Origin: an uncultured Tolumonas sp.
GTDB lineage: Bacteria; Pseudomonadota; Gammaproteobacteria; Enterobacterales; Aeromonadaceae
Length of the DNA stretch: 64,000 bases
NCBI RefSeq assembly: GCF_963676665.1
Contig: NZ_OY781390.1
Span: 88,612-152,611, forward strand
Reading direction: 5' to 3'
The notes under the pieces are model-generated. The model searched no databases. It was not told the origin of the DNA and was given only the letters and a program-made list of their open reading frames with translations. This document shows, in pieces, positions 1 to 9,700 of the stretch (position 1 is its first letter; the number at the start of each line of letters is the position of its first letter). Position numbers and translations under genes: made by a program.

Positions 1-277
1 ATTTCAGAATAGCTTCGACCTTTTTTATCGCGGTTGGTTTCAGGTCAAGGTTGAGTGGAAGATTATCGATCGATGCGGTGTAACCTTTATGGTGGATCTG
101 CAGATGACCAAGCATGCTGTCAGTGATACCGCCCACCATAACTTGTTTAAATGAGCCAGCCGTAGCGACAAATAATAGTAATGCGATCACGCCAACAGCG
201 ATCAAAATGGCGGTTAATAACGTCCGGCGGCGATATCGCATCAGATTCCGCGCTGAAAGTTTTAATAAAGCAATCAT
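1..277 (-). CDS. ABC transporter permease, MacB/LolC-type (N-terminal part)
   Basis: The gene runs off the left edge, so only about 92 N-terminal residues are visible. They begin MIALLKLSARNLMRYRRRT, a cationic amphipathic start followed by one hydrophobic segment (about residues 20-42). This is the usual beginning of FtsX-like permeases that work with LolD/MacB ATPases in lipoprotein or macrolide export. Its ATG overlaps the TGA of the upstream ATPase (ATGA), so the two are translationally coupled subunits of one transporter in the inner membrane. The substrate cannot be told. Confidence 0.8.
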   Translation of the reverse strand, partial: MIALLKLSARNLMRYRRRTLLTAILIAVGVIALLLFVATAGSFKQVMVGGITDSMLGHLQIHHKGYTASIDNLPLNLDLKPTAIKKVEAILK

Positions 278-963
278 AGTGCACCACCTGTTACGGAGAG
301 ACGGCCATCTTCCAGAACAAAGGTCTGCTCTGCCTCCAACATGATTTTTGGATCATGCGTGGAAAACAGAAATGTCGTACCAAAGTCATCACGCATTTGC
401 TTCATCAGATTAATAATGCGGTAGGCGGTATCGTGATCAAGATTGGCTGTTGGTTCATCGGCTAACACAAGTTTAGGTTCACCGACCAAGGCCCGAGCAA
501 CTGCAACACGCTGTTTTTGTCCGCCAGATATTTGATCTGGTTTTTTTTCTGCTTGCTCCACCATACCAACTGCGGCAAGTACCTGCATGACTCGTTCCCG
601 TCGCTTTTCTGCGGGCCAGTTTCTTACCATTAACAGGGGATATTCGACATTTTCAAAAACAGTGAGGACGGGAATAAGGTTAAAATCCTGAAAGATAAAA
701 CCAATATTATCACCGCGAAATTTTGCTGCTTCAGTGCGGGAAAGTGTTGAAATTTGTGTGGCACAGACCTGTAACTCACCGCTACTGGGGTGATCCAGAG
801 CACCAATTAAATTAAGTAGGGTTGATTTGCCACTTCCAGAAGGGCCAACAATAGCAGCGAAGGCGCCCGCTTCAACCGAGAAGCTGATATTTTCCAATGC
901 CATATTCTCAATATCACCAATACTGTAATTTTTTGATAGATTCTTGGCTTGAATTAACACCAT
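274..963 (-). CDS. ABC transporter ATP-binding protein, LolD/MacB family
   Basis: This 229-residue ATPase has Walker A GPSGSGKS (about residues 40-47), Q-loop FQDFNLIP, signature ISGGQKQRVAVARAL, Walker B LVLADEPT and the switch histidine in STHD. The spacing and the NLIPVLTVFENVEYPL stretch are typical of the LolD/MacB/FtsE group, which drives an FtsX-like permease. The permease follows with a 4-base overlap. The pair may export a drug, peptide or lipoprotein. No adaptor gene is visible, so the role stays general. Confidence 0.9.
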   Translation of the reverse strand: MVLIQAKNLSKNYSIGDIENMALENISFSVEAGAFAAIVGPSGSGKSTLLNLIGALDHPSSGELQVCATQISTLSRTEAAKFRGDNIGFIFQDFNLIPVLTVFENVEYPLLMVRNWPAEKRRERVMQVLAAVGMVEQAEKKPDQISGGQKQRVAVARALVGEPKLVLADEPTANLDHDTAYRIINLMKQMRDDFGTTFLFSTHDPKIMLEAEQTFVLEDGRLSVTGGAL

Positions 964-1207
964 GGCAGGGCTCCCGATATCTTTTTATTGTTTAAATGTA
1001 ATCGAAGAATTGTATAAAACATTCATTAGCAATTACGAATATAGTTATTATAGATAGGTAAGCCGGGAAATGTTAAAAATGGTCTGTGTGTTTTTGTATT
1101 TATTGATGTAGCTCTATAAGTTGAATGCTAGGTCAGATCAGTACAAAGAATTCGCGTATCCATCACAGGGGAGGATGCCAAACAGATTCTTCCTGGCTTT
1201 GTTTAAC

Positions 1208-1456
1208 TTATTTATTACCCCACCGCCATTTGGGTGGTTCCCCTTTGAGCCAGCAAATTACCATCAAAATAACGCTTAGAATAACGGTGAAGATGACAAA
1301 ACTGAGCTGGCCATATCGTGGTAACAGAGTAAGCGCCCCGATTGCCAGCAATACAAAAAAGGCAGCAAATACCACTTTGCCTTGCCAGGTAACTGGCATG
1401 CCCCAGCCCCATCCATAACGCTTTGCTGGAAACCAGTAGTCAGTTGATTTGTTCAT
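1208..1456 (-). CDS. Small two-helix membrane protein, function unknown
   Basis: The 82-residue product starts with an aromatic, glycine-rich stretch (DYWFPAKRYGWGWGMP). Two hydrophobic segments follow (about residues 27-45 and 50-70) and the tail is basic. The conserved-looking YGWGWG patch and the clean membrane topology argue that it is real. The ATG is preceded by a GAGAATGAG purine run. It stands alone between the ABC operon and the NifW-like gene. I recognise no function. Confidence 0.6.
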   Translation of the reverse strand: MNKSTDYWFPAKRYGWGWGMPVTWQGKVVFAAFFVLLAIGALTLLPRYGQLSFVIFTVILSVILMVICWLKGEPPKWRWGNK

Positions 1457-1508
1457 TACTCATTCTCTTGCTTGATACAAAACACATTGGTGGCCTCAGA
1501 CATGTGTT

Positions 1509-1535
1509 ATTTTTGAGCATCTCTATCTCAAAAAT
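1509..1535. promoter_or_regulatory. 9-bp perfect inverted repeat upstream of the NifW-like gene
   Basis: ATTTTTGAG and CTCAAAAAT are separated by 9 bases and end 11 bases before the ATG at 1547. It could be an operator or a leader hairpin overlapping the ribosome-binding region. I see no match to a named operator. Confidence 0.3.
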
Positions 1536-1546
1536 AATGAATTGAA

Positions 1547-1822
1547 ATGAGCCAGATCGACATTCAAAAAACCATCGCTAGCTTTACTTCTATAGAGCAG
1601 GCACTGGATTATTTTGAGATTGGGTATGATACAAAATTCATAGATGAATATCGTATAGAATTAGTAAAACGTTTCAACGGCTACTTGATCTTAGAAAAGC
1701 CAACAGATTGGTTTGCATGTCGACGAGTCTTGAAAAATGCTTACTGTAAAATCCAGCGCGGAAGACTGGATAAAACCACTCGTTCCGCATGTCGGGGATG
1801 TACAACTTGTCAACGACGTTAG
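1547..1822 (+). CDS. NifW-like (nitrogenase-stabilizing/protective) protein
   Basis: The 91-residue protein resembles NifW in layout. An acidic/hydrophobic start (IEQALDYFEIGYDTKFID) is followed by a KRFNGYL segment and a WFACRRVLKNAY block; enteric NifW proteins have corresponding F-P-Y, FH-K and W-ARRLL-SY positions and are about as short. NifW binds or protects the nitrogenase MoFe protein. Unusually, the C-terminus carries CRGCTTC, a two-CxxC-like cluster. No other nif structural gene is in the window, so the assignment rests on sequence likeness alone. It may be a stray paralogue with another role. Confidence 0.5.
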   Translation: MSQIDIQKTIASFTSIEQALDYFEIGYDTKFIDEYRIELVKRFNGYLILEKPTDWFACRRVLKNAYCKIQRGRLDKTTRSACRGCTTCQRR

Positions 1823-1832
1823 AGTTACAAAA

Positions 1833-1901
1833 TGTAGGGCACGAAGTGGTCCTACACTAAATTGCTGTCATATTAAGTGGCGGCGCGTAGAGCCGCCCCA
1901 C
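1833..1901. repeat. Pair of hairpins, REP-like or terminator
   Basis: Two inverted repeats follow the NifW-like gene. The first is TGTAGG/CCTACA with a 12-base loop (1833-1856). The second is GGCGGC/GCCGCC inside a wider GTGG/CCAC frame (1877-1901). The second stem is strong and GC-rich and is followed by an AT-rich stretch, so it may end transcription. The pairing of two palindromes resembles REP-type intergenic repeats. Copies elsewhere in the genome would be needed to decide. Confidence 0.4.
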
Positions 1902-1939
1902 ATTATTAATTTGTGTTAGCTATCGCCTTTGGGAAAAAA

Positions 1940-2356
1940 TTATTCTTCAGTAGCTTGTAGTTCACAACGGATTTTCATCAGAATTTCACCCGTCATATTT
2001 GCACCATGACCATCAACACCAATACCCCAGAAGTTGTCTGCCGCAGAATGGTCATAAAGTTTGCGTTTGGTTAGCCTGAGCACCTTGGCCAATTCGGGGT
2101 GTTGTTCAAAACGAGCCCGAATGGCCTGCTCCATTACCGATACCTTGATGCTCTCCCAATCATCACGAATTTTAAAACGCCGTGTTTGTCCGATAGCCGC
2201 ACAACGGAAAGGACTTTCACATGTTTTAATTTTCTGAATGATTTCTTCATCAGTAAATTTGGCTGCCTGGAAGAACTGTTCTGCAGAATGCCATGTAAAC
2301 CCAGCCAAAGAAAAAGGGATAACGGCTAAATTGGAAAAAATATCTTCTTCAGTCAT
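1940..2356 (-). CDS. NADAR family (YbiA/RibX-like) protein
   Basis: The protein of about 138 residues has the NADAR layout: IFSNLAVIPFSLAGFTWHSAEQFFQAAKF near the start, then AIGQTRRFKIRDDWESIKVSVM, QHPELAKVL and a C-terminal DNFWGIGVDGHGAN. Family members are N-glycosidases acting on damaged riboflavin-pathway intermediates or ADP-ribose-type nucleotides. I chose the ATG at 2356 because GAGG lies six bases upstream; an in-frame TTG at 2368 is less likely. The gene is monocistronic. Confidence 0.8.
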   Translation of the reverse strand: MTEEDIFSNLAVIPFSLAGFTWHSAEQFFQAAKFTDEEIIQKIKTCESPFRCAAIGQTRRFKIRDDWESIKVSVMEQAIRARFEQHPELAKVLRLTKRKLYDHSAADNFWGIGVDGHGANMTGEILMKIRCELQATEE

Positions 2357-2556
2357 GAGTAACCTCAAACAATAGAATTCGTAACTAAGCTGATTCTAAT
2401 TCTTCGCAAGTAAGTGGATAAATTGCTTAATGTAATAGATTAGCAACAAAATTTCATTGGACATCCCGTTATGCTTACCCATGATAGCTAACACCGCGCT
2501 CTGCAGCAAATTTGTAATGCAGCAGATATTGATTGCGATCTAAATAGATAACAAAT

Positions 2557-3441
2557 CTAAACATATCTTGTTGATGCTGAAAATTTAGAAATTATGTCTT
2601 TTTCAATTCCCTCTAAGTAATCATATCTCCTACGGTACATCGCTCTTTTTTTGGGAATGATTTCATCTAAAGGTTTTTTCTGTGGCGGGTTTAATTGAAA
2701 TAAATGCTCATCTATTTCTACTGCTCCGAATTCATGCCATAGACTGTCATAATCGGAATGAAGCTTAAATTTTTGTTTTTTACTGTAGCGTTTGGCTTGA
2801 AATACATGTGCTGATTTTTTTACGGCTTGTATGTTATTTGCCTTAATTATCTTAGCAAAAATAATTACCAGCATAACAACGAATGATTTAGGTCGTAAGC
2901 CATGGAGTTCTTTTGTCATGGTTCTAATTATTTCTGGCGCATTTTCAATGGTTGGTGCTGGCCCTTGCACAGCACCAATGACCAATGTCAAATCTTTTAT
3001 ATTTCCAGCCAGTGAAAATGCACAGCTGTAAAGTCTAATACCTTGTTCATTAATAATAGATATTGTTAATTCACCTTCTCTACGAAAGGTACCATCGTAA
3101 CACAAGACAACATTATACTGGCTGATTGGGAGTCGACCTAAAGATACTCCATTTTTATTATATAATGCCATGATCTCATTTGGAAAAAGAATGCTAAGTA
3201 GATGATAATGCTCCTCTATCATTTGAGCTCTTTTTTTTGCATTTGCTGCTGCAAATCTATAAGGTCGTAAAGGTTTATCTAATAATTCCGGGTGATTCTC
3301 AGGCAGGCTTTTTAGTTGTGGCTCCTGAAATAAAAAATACATTCTCATTAATTCAGAGTGATATATAAAACTACGCAATAAAAATTTACACCGATTGAAT
3401 ATTTTCTTTGGCGTGTCGTTAGGATATAAGAAGATTGCCAT
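2557..3441 (-). CDS. VirK/YbjX family (DUF535) protein, probable N-terminal frameshift
   Basis: The roughly 294-residue product carries DUF535 hallmarks: FLLRSFIYHSELMRMY near the start, ISQYNVVLCYDGTFRREGELT, SLAGNIKDLTLVIGAVQGP and a C-terminal RRRYDYLEGIEKDI. Family members (VirK, YbjX) affect outer-membrane properties and peptide resistance in enterics. The coding start is odd. No good start with a Shine-Dalgarno exists in this frame. An ATG at 3500-3502 opens MDKKLSWNKLAK in another frame, and dropping one base in the T5 run at 3466-3470 joins it smoothly to KDISGLDMAIFLYP. The gene is AT-rich compared with its neighbours. Confidence 0.75.
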   Translation of the reverse strand: MAIFLYPNDTPKKIFNRCKFLLRSFIYHSELMRMYFLFQEPQLKSLPENHPELLDKPLRPYRFAAANAKKRAQMIEEHYHLLSILFPNEIMALYNKNGVSLGRLPISQYNVVLCYDGTFRREGELTISIINEQGIRLYSCAFSLAGNIKDLTLVIGAVQGPAPTIENAPEIIRTMTKELHGLRPKSFVVMLVIIFAKIIKANNIQAVKKSAHVFQAKRYSKKQKFKLHSDYDSLWHEFGAVEIDEHLFQLNPPQKKPLDEIIPKKRAMYRRRYDYLEGIEKDIISKFSASTRYV

Positions 3442-3697
3442 ATCCAATCCGGATATATCTTTCCATTTTTGCCAGTTTATTCCAACTTAATTTTTTATCC
3501 ATAATCCTCTGTCCATGCAGAACTGTATAGATGTCTTATGCACAATTAATTTTTCAATCAATAAATAAAATTATTAAGATATACTTACCTTTTCATGCCA
3601 TTCTTGAGGTAAAGTCTATTCATGAGGAATATAATTACTCTGTAATATCAATTTTCTGTTTAGATATTATTAAGAATTCATCAAGAAGAGAGTCGAT

Positions 3698-4387
3698 ATG
3701 TTTGAAAAGCGAATTCTGGTTATCGAAGATGATATGGACGCCGCCAATGTACTCGAAGCATATCTGATGAAAGATAAATTTCAGGTAGCCATTGCCAGTG
3801 ATGGGTTAAGAGGGCTTGAAATGGCCGCACAATGGCAGCCACACCTCATCTTGTTAGACGTCATGTTACCCATGATGAATGGTCATGATGTGCTTTCCGC
3901 ATTACGTCGTAAAAGCGATGTACCAGTTATTATGGTCACTGCGATGGGTGACGAACCAGATAAGATCGGTGCATTGAAATATGGTGCGGATGACTATGTG
4001 GTTAAGCCGTATAACCCTAGAGAGGTCGTGGCACGCGTACAGGCTGTGTTGCGACGTTCATCAGGGCATCAGGTAGCACAAGACACACTTTGTTATGAGA
4101 CGCTGACGTTGGATATGAGATCATTATCCGCCAGCGTGAATGACGCATCCGGGCAAACTGTTTTTGTCGAGCTAACACCAACCGAGTTCAATTTATTAGC
4201 CACATTACTCAAAGCGCCGACTAAAGCGTTTTCTCGTCAAGAACTGCTCGATGCCTGTTTGCCAGAAAGTAATGCGCTTGAACGAGTGGTTGATACGCAC
4301 ATTTATAATCTGAGAAAGAAACTTGAAAGCGTCGGGATCACCGGCGTTCTTCTCACTGTGCGTTCATTTGGTTATCGGTTCAAATAA
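3698..4387 (+). CDS. OmpR-family response regulator, BaeR/AdeR type
   Basis: The receiver domain (residues 1-115) has acidic pair D11/D12, phospho-acceptor D54 in ILLDVMLP, T81 and K103 in VVKPY. The C-terminal winged helix (about 130-229) has LTPTEFNLLATLL, VDTHIYNLRKKL and VRSFGYRFK. The kinase gene starts two bases after its stop, and the RND adaptor and pump genes follow. The natural reading is control of that efflux pump, as BaeSR and AdeRS do. The start has GAAGAGAG upstream. Confidence 0.93.
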   Translation: MFEKRILVIEDDMDAANVLEAYLMKDKFQVAIASDGLRGLEMAAQWQPHLILLDVMLPMMNGHDVLSALRRKSDVPVIMVTAMGDEPDKIGALKYGADDYVVKPYNPREVVARVQAVLRRSSGHQVAQDTLCYETLTLDMRSLSASVNDASGQTVFVELTPTEFNLLATLLKAPTKAFSRQELLDACLPESNALERVVDTHIYNLRKKLESVGITGVLLTVRSFGYRFK

Positions 4388-4389
4388 TA

Positions 4390-5562
4390 ATGAAAGAAAT
4401 AGAATCATCTTATTCACTCTGGCGTTGGATCTGTTTACGCATATTGTCGTTGGCAATAGGGACTGTGGTTGTCATCGCCGCGTGTATGTGGCTGCGATTC
4501 GCGATATGGAACATATGGATCGTCGAGCATATGCCTAAAATGGTTCAGCAAGAATTTGTTCTCTTGCGACAGAAACCTGAGCTAAATCTGAACCGTTATC
4601 ACCAGATCATTGATACGTATTTTGGTATCTCTTTTTCCGATCCGTCGATTGCCAGCACCGACTGGTTTGCTCTCATCATTCTTGTTCTGGTCGCTATTCC
4701 TTTCATTGTGCTTTTGGGGCTTTGGGTTGCCCGGCCGCTTTCGCGTCAATTTACACAAATTGCTGTCGCAGCTCGGGCAGTATCACAGCGGCAATTTTAT
4801 GCCCACGCCGGATTAGAACCAGAAGCGCCAATAGAATTAACTCGCTTAGCCCATGATTTTAATGCCATGACCCGGCAGTTGGAAAATTATGAACGGGAAT
4901 TGCGAGCATCTAATGTGGCCATGGCGCATGAACTCCGTTCTCCGCTTACCGCAGCCATTGGGCGACTTCAGGGAATGATGGATGGTGTTTTTAATGCTGA
5001 TGAAAAGCAACTGCAACTAGTCATGAAACAATTAGCGCACCTTAATCGGCTAATTGATGATCTTCACCTACTCTCACTGGCTAATGCTGGTCAGCTAACA
5101 CTTGATAAAACACGTATTAATATTAGTGATTTGATTCGAGACAGAATTAGCTGGATGAAACCTCTAACGGAAGAAGAAGGTTTCGTTATTCATTTTACGC
5201 AGCAAGATTCATATTTCTGCACAGCCGACCCATATCGATTAGGGCAGGTTTTTTCAATTTTGATGGAAAATGCCCTGCGTTATGCAGTTGAAGGACATTT
5301 ACTGAATATCAAGATCACGCAGCATCAGGATCAACTTCAGATTGAATTCCAAGATCAGGGGCCTGGTGTGGCGGATGAATTTTTACCTCATATTTTCGAG
5401 CGTTTTTCCAGAGCAGAAACCTCAAGAGCAAGGCATTTTGGTGGTAGTGGTCTGGGCTTATCGATTGCCAAAGCCATTTGTGAAGCACACGGTGGAACCA
5501 TAGAGGCATTTAAATTGCCGAACGCAGGCATGCGGTTTCTAATATTATTGCCGATTAACTGA
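4390..5562 (+). CDS. Sensor histidine kinase, BaeS/AdeS type
   Basis: Membrane helices at about 16-36 and 92-113 enclose a short periplasmic sensor of about 55 residues. A HAMP domain (about 114-165) follows, then the H-box with H180 in MAHELRSPL, N-box SILMENALRYA, G1 DQGPGV, F-box HIFERF and G2 GGSGLGLSI. It autophosphorylates and passes phosphate to the preceding response regulator. The small periplasmic loop suggests it senses a membrane or envelope signal rather than a large ligand. Confidence 0.93.
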   Translation: MKEIESSYSLWRWICLRILSLAIGTVVVIAACMWLRFAIWNIWIVEHMPKMVQQEFVLLRQKPELNLNRYHQIIDTYFGISFSDPSIASTDWFALIILVLVAIPFIVLLGLWVARPLSRQFTQIAVAARAVSQRQFYAHAGLEPEAPIELTRLAHDFNAMTRQLENYERELRASNVAMAHELRSPLTAAIGRLQGMMDGVFNADEKQLQLVMKQLAHLNRLIDDLHLLSLANAGQLTLDKTRINISDLIRDRISWMKPLTEEEGFVIHFTQQDSYFCTADPYRLGQVFSILMENALRYAVEGHLLNIKITQHQDQLQIEFQDQGPGVADEFLPHIFERFSRAETSRARHFGGSGLGLSIAKAICEAHGGTIEAFKLPNAGMRFLILLPIN

Positions 5563-5658
5563 ATTTATCTATCTTGACCATTTCTTGATAATTTCTAAAA
5601 CGAATCTCGATATGACGCTTTGATACTAGTGATATTCGTTCATTAGAGATAATCCGTT

Positions 5659-6765
5659 ATGTGTCATTCTAATATTACTCAATTCATAATCAGAAATAGT
5701 CTGATTTTGCTAGGTACGTTGTTTTTACTAGCGGGATGTGGAGATAACAAAAACACGGCTACAGAGCAATCACCTCGGCCCGTCAAAACCATCGAAGTCG
5801 CTTTTCAGAATGGCAACAATAGTATTGTTCAAACAGGGGAGATCCGTCCGCGCACTGAAACTACGCTCGGGTTTCGTTTGGATGGTCGAGTTCTAACTCG
5901 TTCGGTAGATATTGGTTCAAGAGTCAAATCTGGGGATATTCTCGCGACGATTGATCCTCGAGACAGTGAAAACCAATTACAAAATGCACAGTCGGAATTA
6001 GCGAGTGCTATCTCAGCGGAGCGGTTGGCTAAAAGCAATTTAGCTCGCATGAAAACATTAGCACCGGGAAGGGCTATCGCACCTGTCGAACTGGATCAGG
6101 CTCAGTCCAATTGGGAATCTGCAGTTTCTCGTCGGGACAGTGCCCAGACTGCGGTAAAAAGCGCAAAAGAACGGCTGAGTTTTACCCGTCTGACGGCAAC
6201 AGAATCTGGTGTGATCACCACAGTGAGTGCAAATCCAGGGCAAGTCGTCAGTGCCGGACAAGAGGTGGTGAAAATAGCTGCACTCGCTGAACGGGATGCG
6301 GTATTTGATGTGCCTGAACGACTATTGAATCAGCAGAATGCAGATCCAGTAGTGACTGTTTCACTGTTATCAGATCCATCACTTAAAACGATTGGGCATA
6401 TCCGCGATATCAGCCCGCAAGCGGATGCGGTTACCCGTACATTTCGGGTTCGGATCGCATTAGACAACCCGCCAGATGCGTTTATTTTTGGCACAACCGT
6501 TTTGGGAACAGTTCAATTACCCGATCTTCCCAATATCATCATACCCGCATCTGCATTGACCTCTGTTGGCAATAAACCGGCTGTTTATGTGGTTGATCCC
6601 TCTTCATTAGCTTTGCAATTAAAACCCATCACCGTGGCTCGTTATACCGAAACAGATATCTTTGTCTCTGAAGGGCTGGTCTCTGGTGATCATGTCGTGG
6701 TTGCTGGTGTTAATAAACTGCGTCCTGGCACAAAAGTAGTAATGGATGAGGAGTCTCACTCATGA
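5659..6765 (+). CDS. RND efflux periplasmic adaptor (membrane fusion) lipoprotein
   Basis: The 368-residue adaptor has a lipoprotein signal ending LLAGC (C27), a lipoyl-like start (GFRLDGRVLTRSVDIGSRVKSGD), an alpha-helical hairpin (about 105-165), a second lipoyl half (ESGVITTVSANPGQVVSAGQEV) and a beta-barrel domain. It bridges the inner-membrane pump and an outer-membrane channel. Its stop overlaps the pump ATG by four bases. No outer-membrane factor lies in this operon, so a TolC-like protein from elsewhere must serve. Confidence 0.92.
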   Translation: MCHSNITQFIIRNSLILLGTLFLLAGCGDNKNTATEQSPRPVKTIEVAFQNGNNSIVQTGEIRPRTETTLGFRLDGRVLTRSVDIGSRVKSGDILATIDPRDSENQLQNAQSELASAISAERLAKSNLARMKTLAPGRAIAPVELDQAQSNWESAVSRRDSAQTAVKSAKERLSFTRLTATESGVITTVSANPGQVVSAGQEVVKIAALAERDAVFDVPERLLNQQNADPVVTVSLLSDPSLKTIGHIRDISPQADAVTRTFRVRIALDNPPDAFIFGTTVLGTVQLPDLPNIIIPASALTSVGNKPAVYVVDPSSLALQLKPITVARYTETDIFVSEGLVSGDHVVVAGVNKLRPGTKVVMDEESHS

Positions 6766-9700
6766 ATCAACAGACTAATCGTCCGGCAAAATCTCGCTTT
6801 AATTTGTCATCGTGGGCGCTGGCTAATCAGCAATTAGTATCATTTTTTATGGTGATTATTATTGCTGCTGGGATCATGAGTTATGAGCGTTTACCTCGAA
6901 ATGAAGACCCGGCCTTCACGATTAAAACAGCCGTCGTCTCTGCTGCGTGGCCTGGCGCTACCACAAGCGATACAGTCAACCTTGTGACCAATACGCTGGA
7001 GAAAAAACTGCAGGAAACACCGTATCTGGACTATATCGAAAGTTATACCCGTGCAGGTGAGTCTGTTATTTTTGTGAATTTACGGGATGATGTGCCTCCG
7101 GCATCCGTGCCTCAAATCTGGTACACCATTCGGAAAAAAATGAATGATATTTCAACGTCCTTGCCGGAAGGGGTCAGCACACCAGCCGTAAATGATGAAT
7201 TTGATGATACTTTCGGTACGATTTATGGATTTACCAGCGACGGTTTTTCAGCAAGGGAATTGCGCGATAAAGTTGATGATATTCGCGCTGAACTGCTGAC
7301 AATTCCAGATGTGGGGAAAATTGACGTTTTAGGCGCTGAAGAAGAACAAATTGTTATCTCATTCTCCCCGAATAAACTGGCTGGGTTAGGCATAGATACG
7401 CAACAAGTGATTACATCAATCAAAGCCCAGAACACAGTGACACCGACAGGAATCGTTCGTACTGATAATGAAAAAATCGCATTGCGTGTTAGTGGAGCCT
7501 TCGTTTCTGAGCAGAGTATTCGTGATGTTACGCTGCATATCGGAAATAGATTTATACCACTCAGCGAAATTGCCACCATTTCTCGTAAAACAGCAGAACC
7601 CCCCATACCTATATTTAAGGTGAACGGCGAAAAAGCACTGGGTCTGGCTATTTCAATGGCACCGACCGGAAATATGCTGAATTTTGGTCAGGCGATCAAA
7701 AGCAAAATGGCATCTGTCTCCGCCAAACTACCGTATGGCATTGATGTTATTAAAGTCGCCGATCAGTCTGCTGTTGTGAAAGAGGCTGTGGGTGGTTTTG
7801 TGCGAGTGCTGATGGAGGCTGTTGCTATTGTATTGGCAGTCTCTTTTGTCTCATTGGGTTCACGGGCAGGTTTAGTTGTCGCTGCATCCATTCCTATTGT
7901 TTTAGCCATGACGTTCTTGGGCATGGAAATCGCTGGCATTGGCCTGCAGCGCATTTCTTTGGGGGCGCTGATCATTGCCTTAGGTTTACTCGTTGATGAT
8001 GCCATGATCACTGTCGAGGCCATGATCTCGCGATTGGAGGAAGGTTGGGACAGAAAACGTGCTGCGGCTTGGGCTTACGAAAGTACGGCATTTCCGATGC
8101 TAACCGGAACACTCGTTATGATTGCTGGATTCATACCGGTTGGTTTTGCATCATCCAGCGCGGGCGAATACTGTTTCTCTCTCTTTGTCGTCGTATTGAT
8201 TGCACTCATCAGCTCATGGATTGTTGCTGTTTTGTTTTCGCCTCTTCTCGGTGTTTGGTTACTGCCTGTTATTCAGAATTTACATCACAGTGAGCCAGGG
8301 CGAATCGCACGTTTTTATGCAAAGACACTACAGCGTGTGCTTCAAAATCGAAAACTGACATTATTAGTGGCTTTTTTGGCTCTTATACTGTCTTTATTTG
8401 GTGCCTCACGTTTGGAAGGTGAGTTTTTCCCTTCATCAGATCGACCTGAATTGCTGATTAGTCTGAATTTACCGCAAAATGCAGTACAACATGCAACACA
8501 TGAACAGGTTATGCGATTAGAAAAAATCCTCAAATCTGATGTCAATGTTGACCATTTTTCGACATATGTTGGCTCTGGGGCAGTTCGTTTCTATTTACCG
8601 ATGGATGTGTTACTGCAACATGAAAACATCGCACAGTTGGTTGTCGTAGCAAAAGGGTTGAAAGAACGAGATCTACTGAGAGAAAAATTAAATCATCTGA
8701 TGGAAACGCAATTCAGTGACCTTGTCTCGCGCGTATCGCCCTTGGAGTTAGGCCCTCCAGTCGGCTGGCCGTTGAAATATCGCATCTCGGGGCCAGATGT
8801 GACAAAGGTGAGAGAGTTCTCACTTAAGCTGGCAAATCTGGTGGCTAAAAACCCAGATACACGAGATATCAATCTTACCGCGGGTGAACCGGAGCGGGCT
8901 GTTAATGTCTCTGTTAACCAGACGGAAGCGCGTGCTGTCGGGCTTAGTTCTCAGGATGTTGCCAACGCCTTAGCAACGATTTTTTCCGGCACAACATTAA
9001 CCACTATTCGTGATAATAACCGTCTGGTCGACGTCGTCGCTCAGGGGATGCAAAGAAATCGGCGTGATATTGATACTGTTGCTAATCTGCAACTTGCTAC
9101 GGCCGATGGACGGACCGAACCTTTACGTCAGATTGCCACCGTTTCTTATGGTGTTGAGCAACCGATTATATGGCGCCGGCAGAGAGAAGCATTTATCAGT
9201 GTCCAGATGGATGTTGCGCCAGGAGTAAAAGCGCCAACAGTATCCGCTAATCTTGCACCAGAAATTGAACATTTTCGCGCACAATTACCCGATGGTTACC
9301 AAATAACAGAAGGGGGCGTTGCTGTTGAATCAGCCAAAGGAAATACGTCTGTTTATACGGTACTTCCAGTCACTGTTGTAGTTATGCTGATTTTATTGAT
9401 GATTCAGCTGAAACGTTTTTCACGCATGTTATTGGCTTTTTTTACGGCACCCTTTGGCCTGATTGGTATTGTTGCTGCGATGTTACCCACCGGCACACCT
9501 ATGGGGTTTGTTGCTCTGCTGGGTGTGATTGCATTGGCTGGCATGATCATCCGAAATGCCGTGATATTGATCAGTGAGGTTGATAATAATATCCAGAATG
9601 GGATCGCTGTACGGCCCGCAATTATGGCCGCCGCAGCGCATCGTTCACGGCCTATCATTCTGACAGCGTTAGCTGCCATTCTTGGTATGATACCTATAGC

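Noticed and set aside
1737..1919. Possible frameshifted extension of the NifW-like protein
   Set aside because: The alternative frame gives no NifW-like sequence, and the protein as read already has a length similar to enteric NifW.
3531..3767. Open frame of 78 codons before the response regulator
   Set aside because: It overlaps the start of a clear response regulator in another frame, has no family pattern and is simply AT-rich leader sequence.
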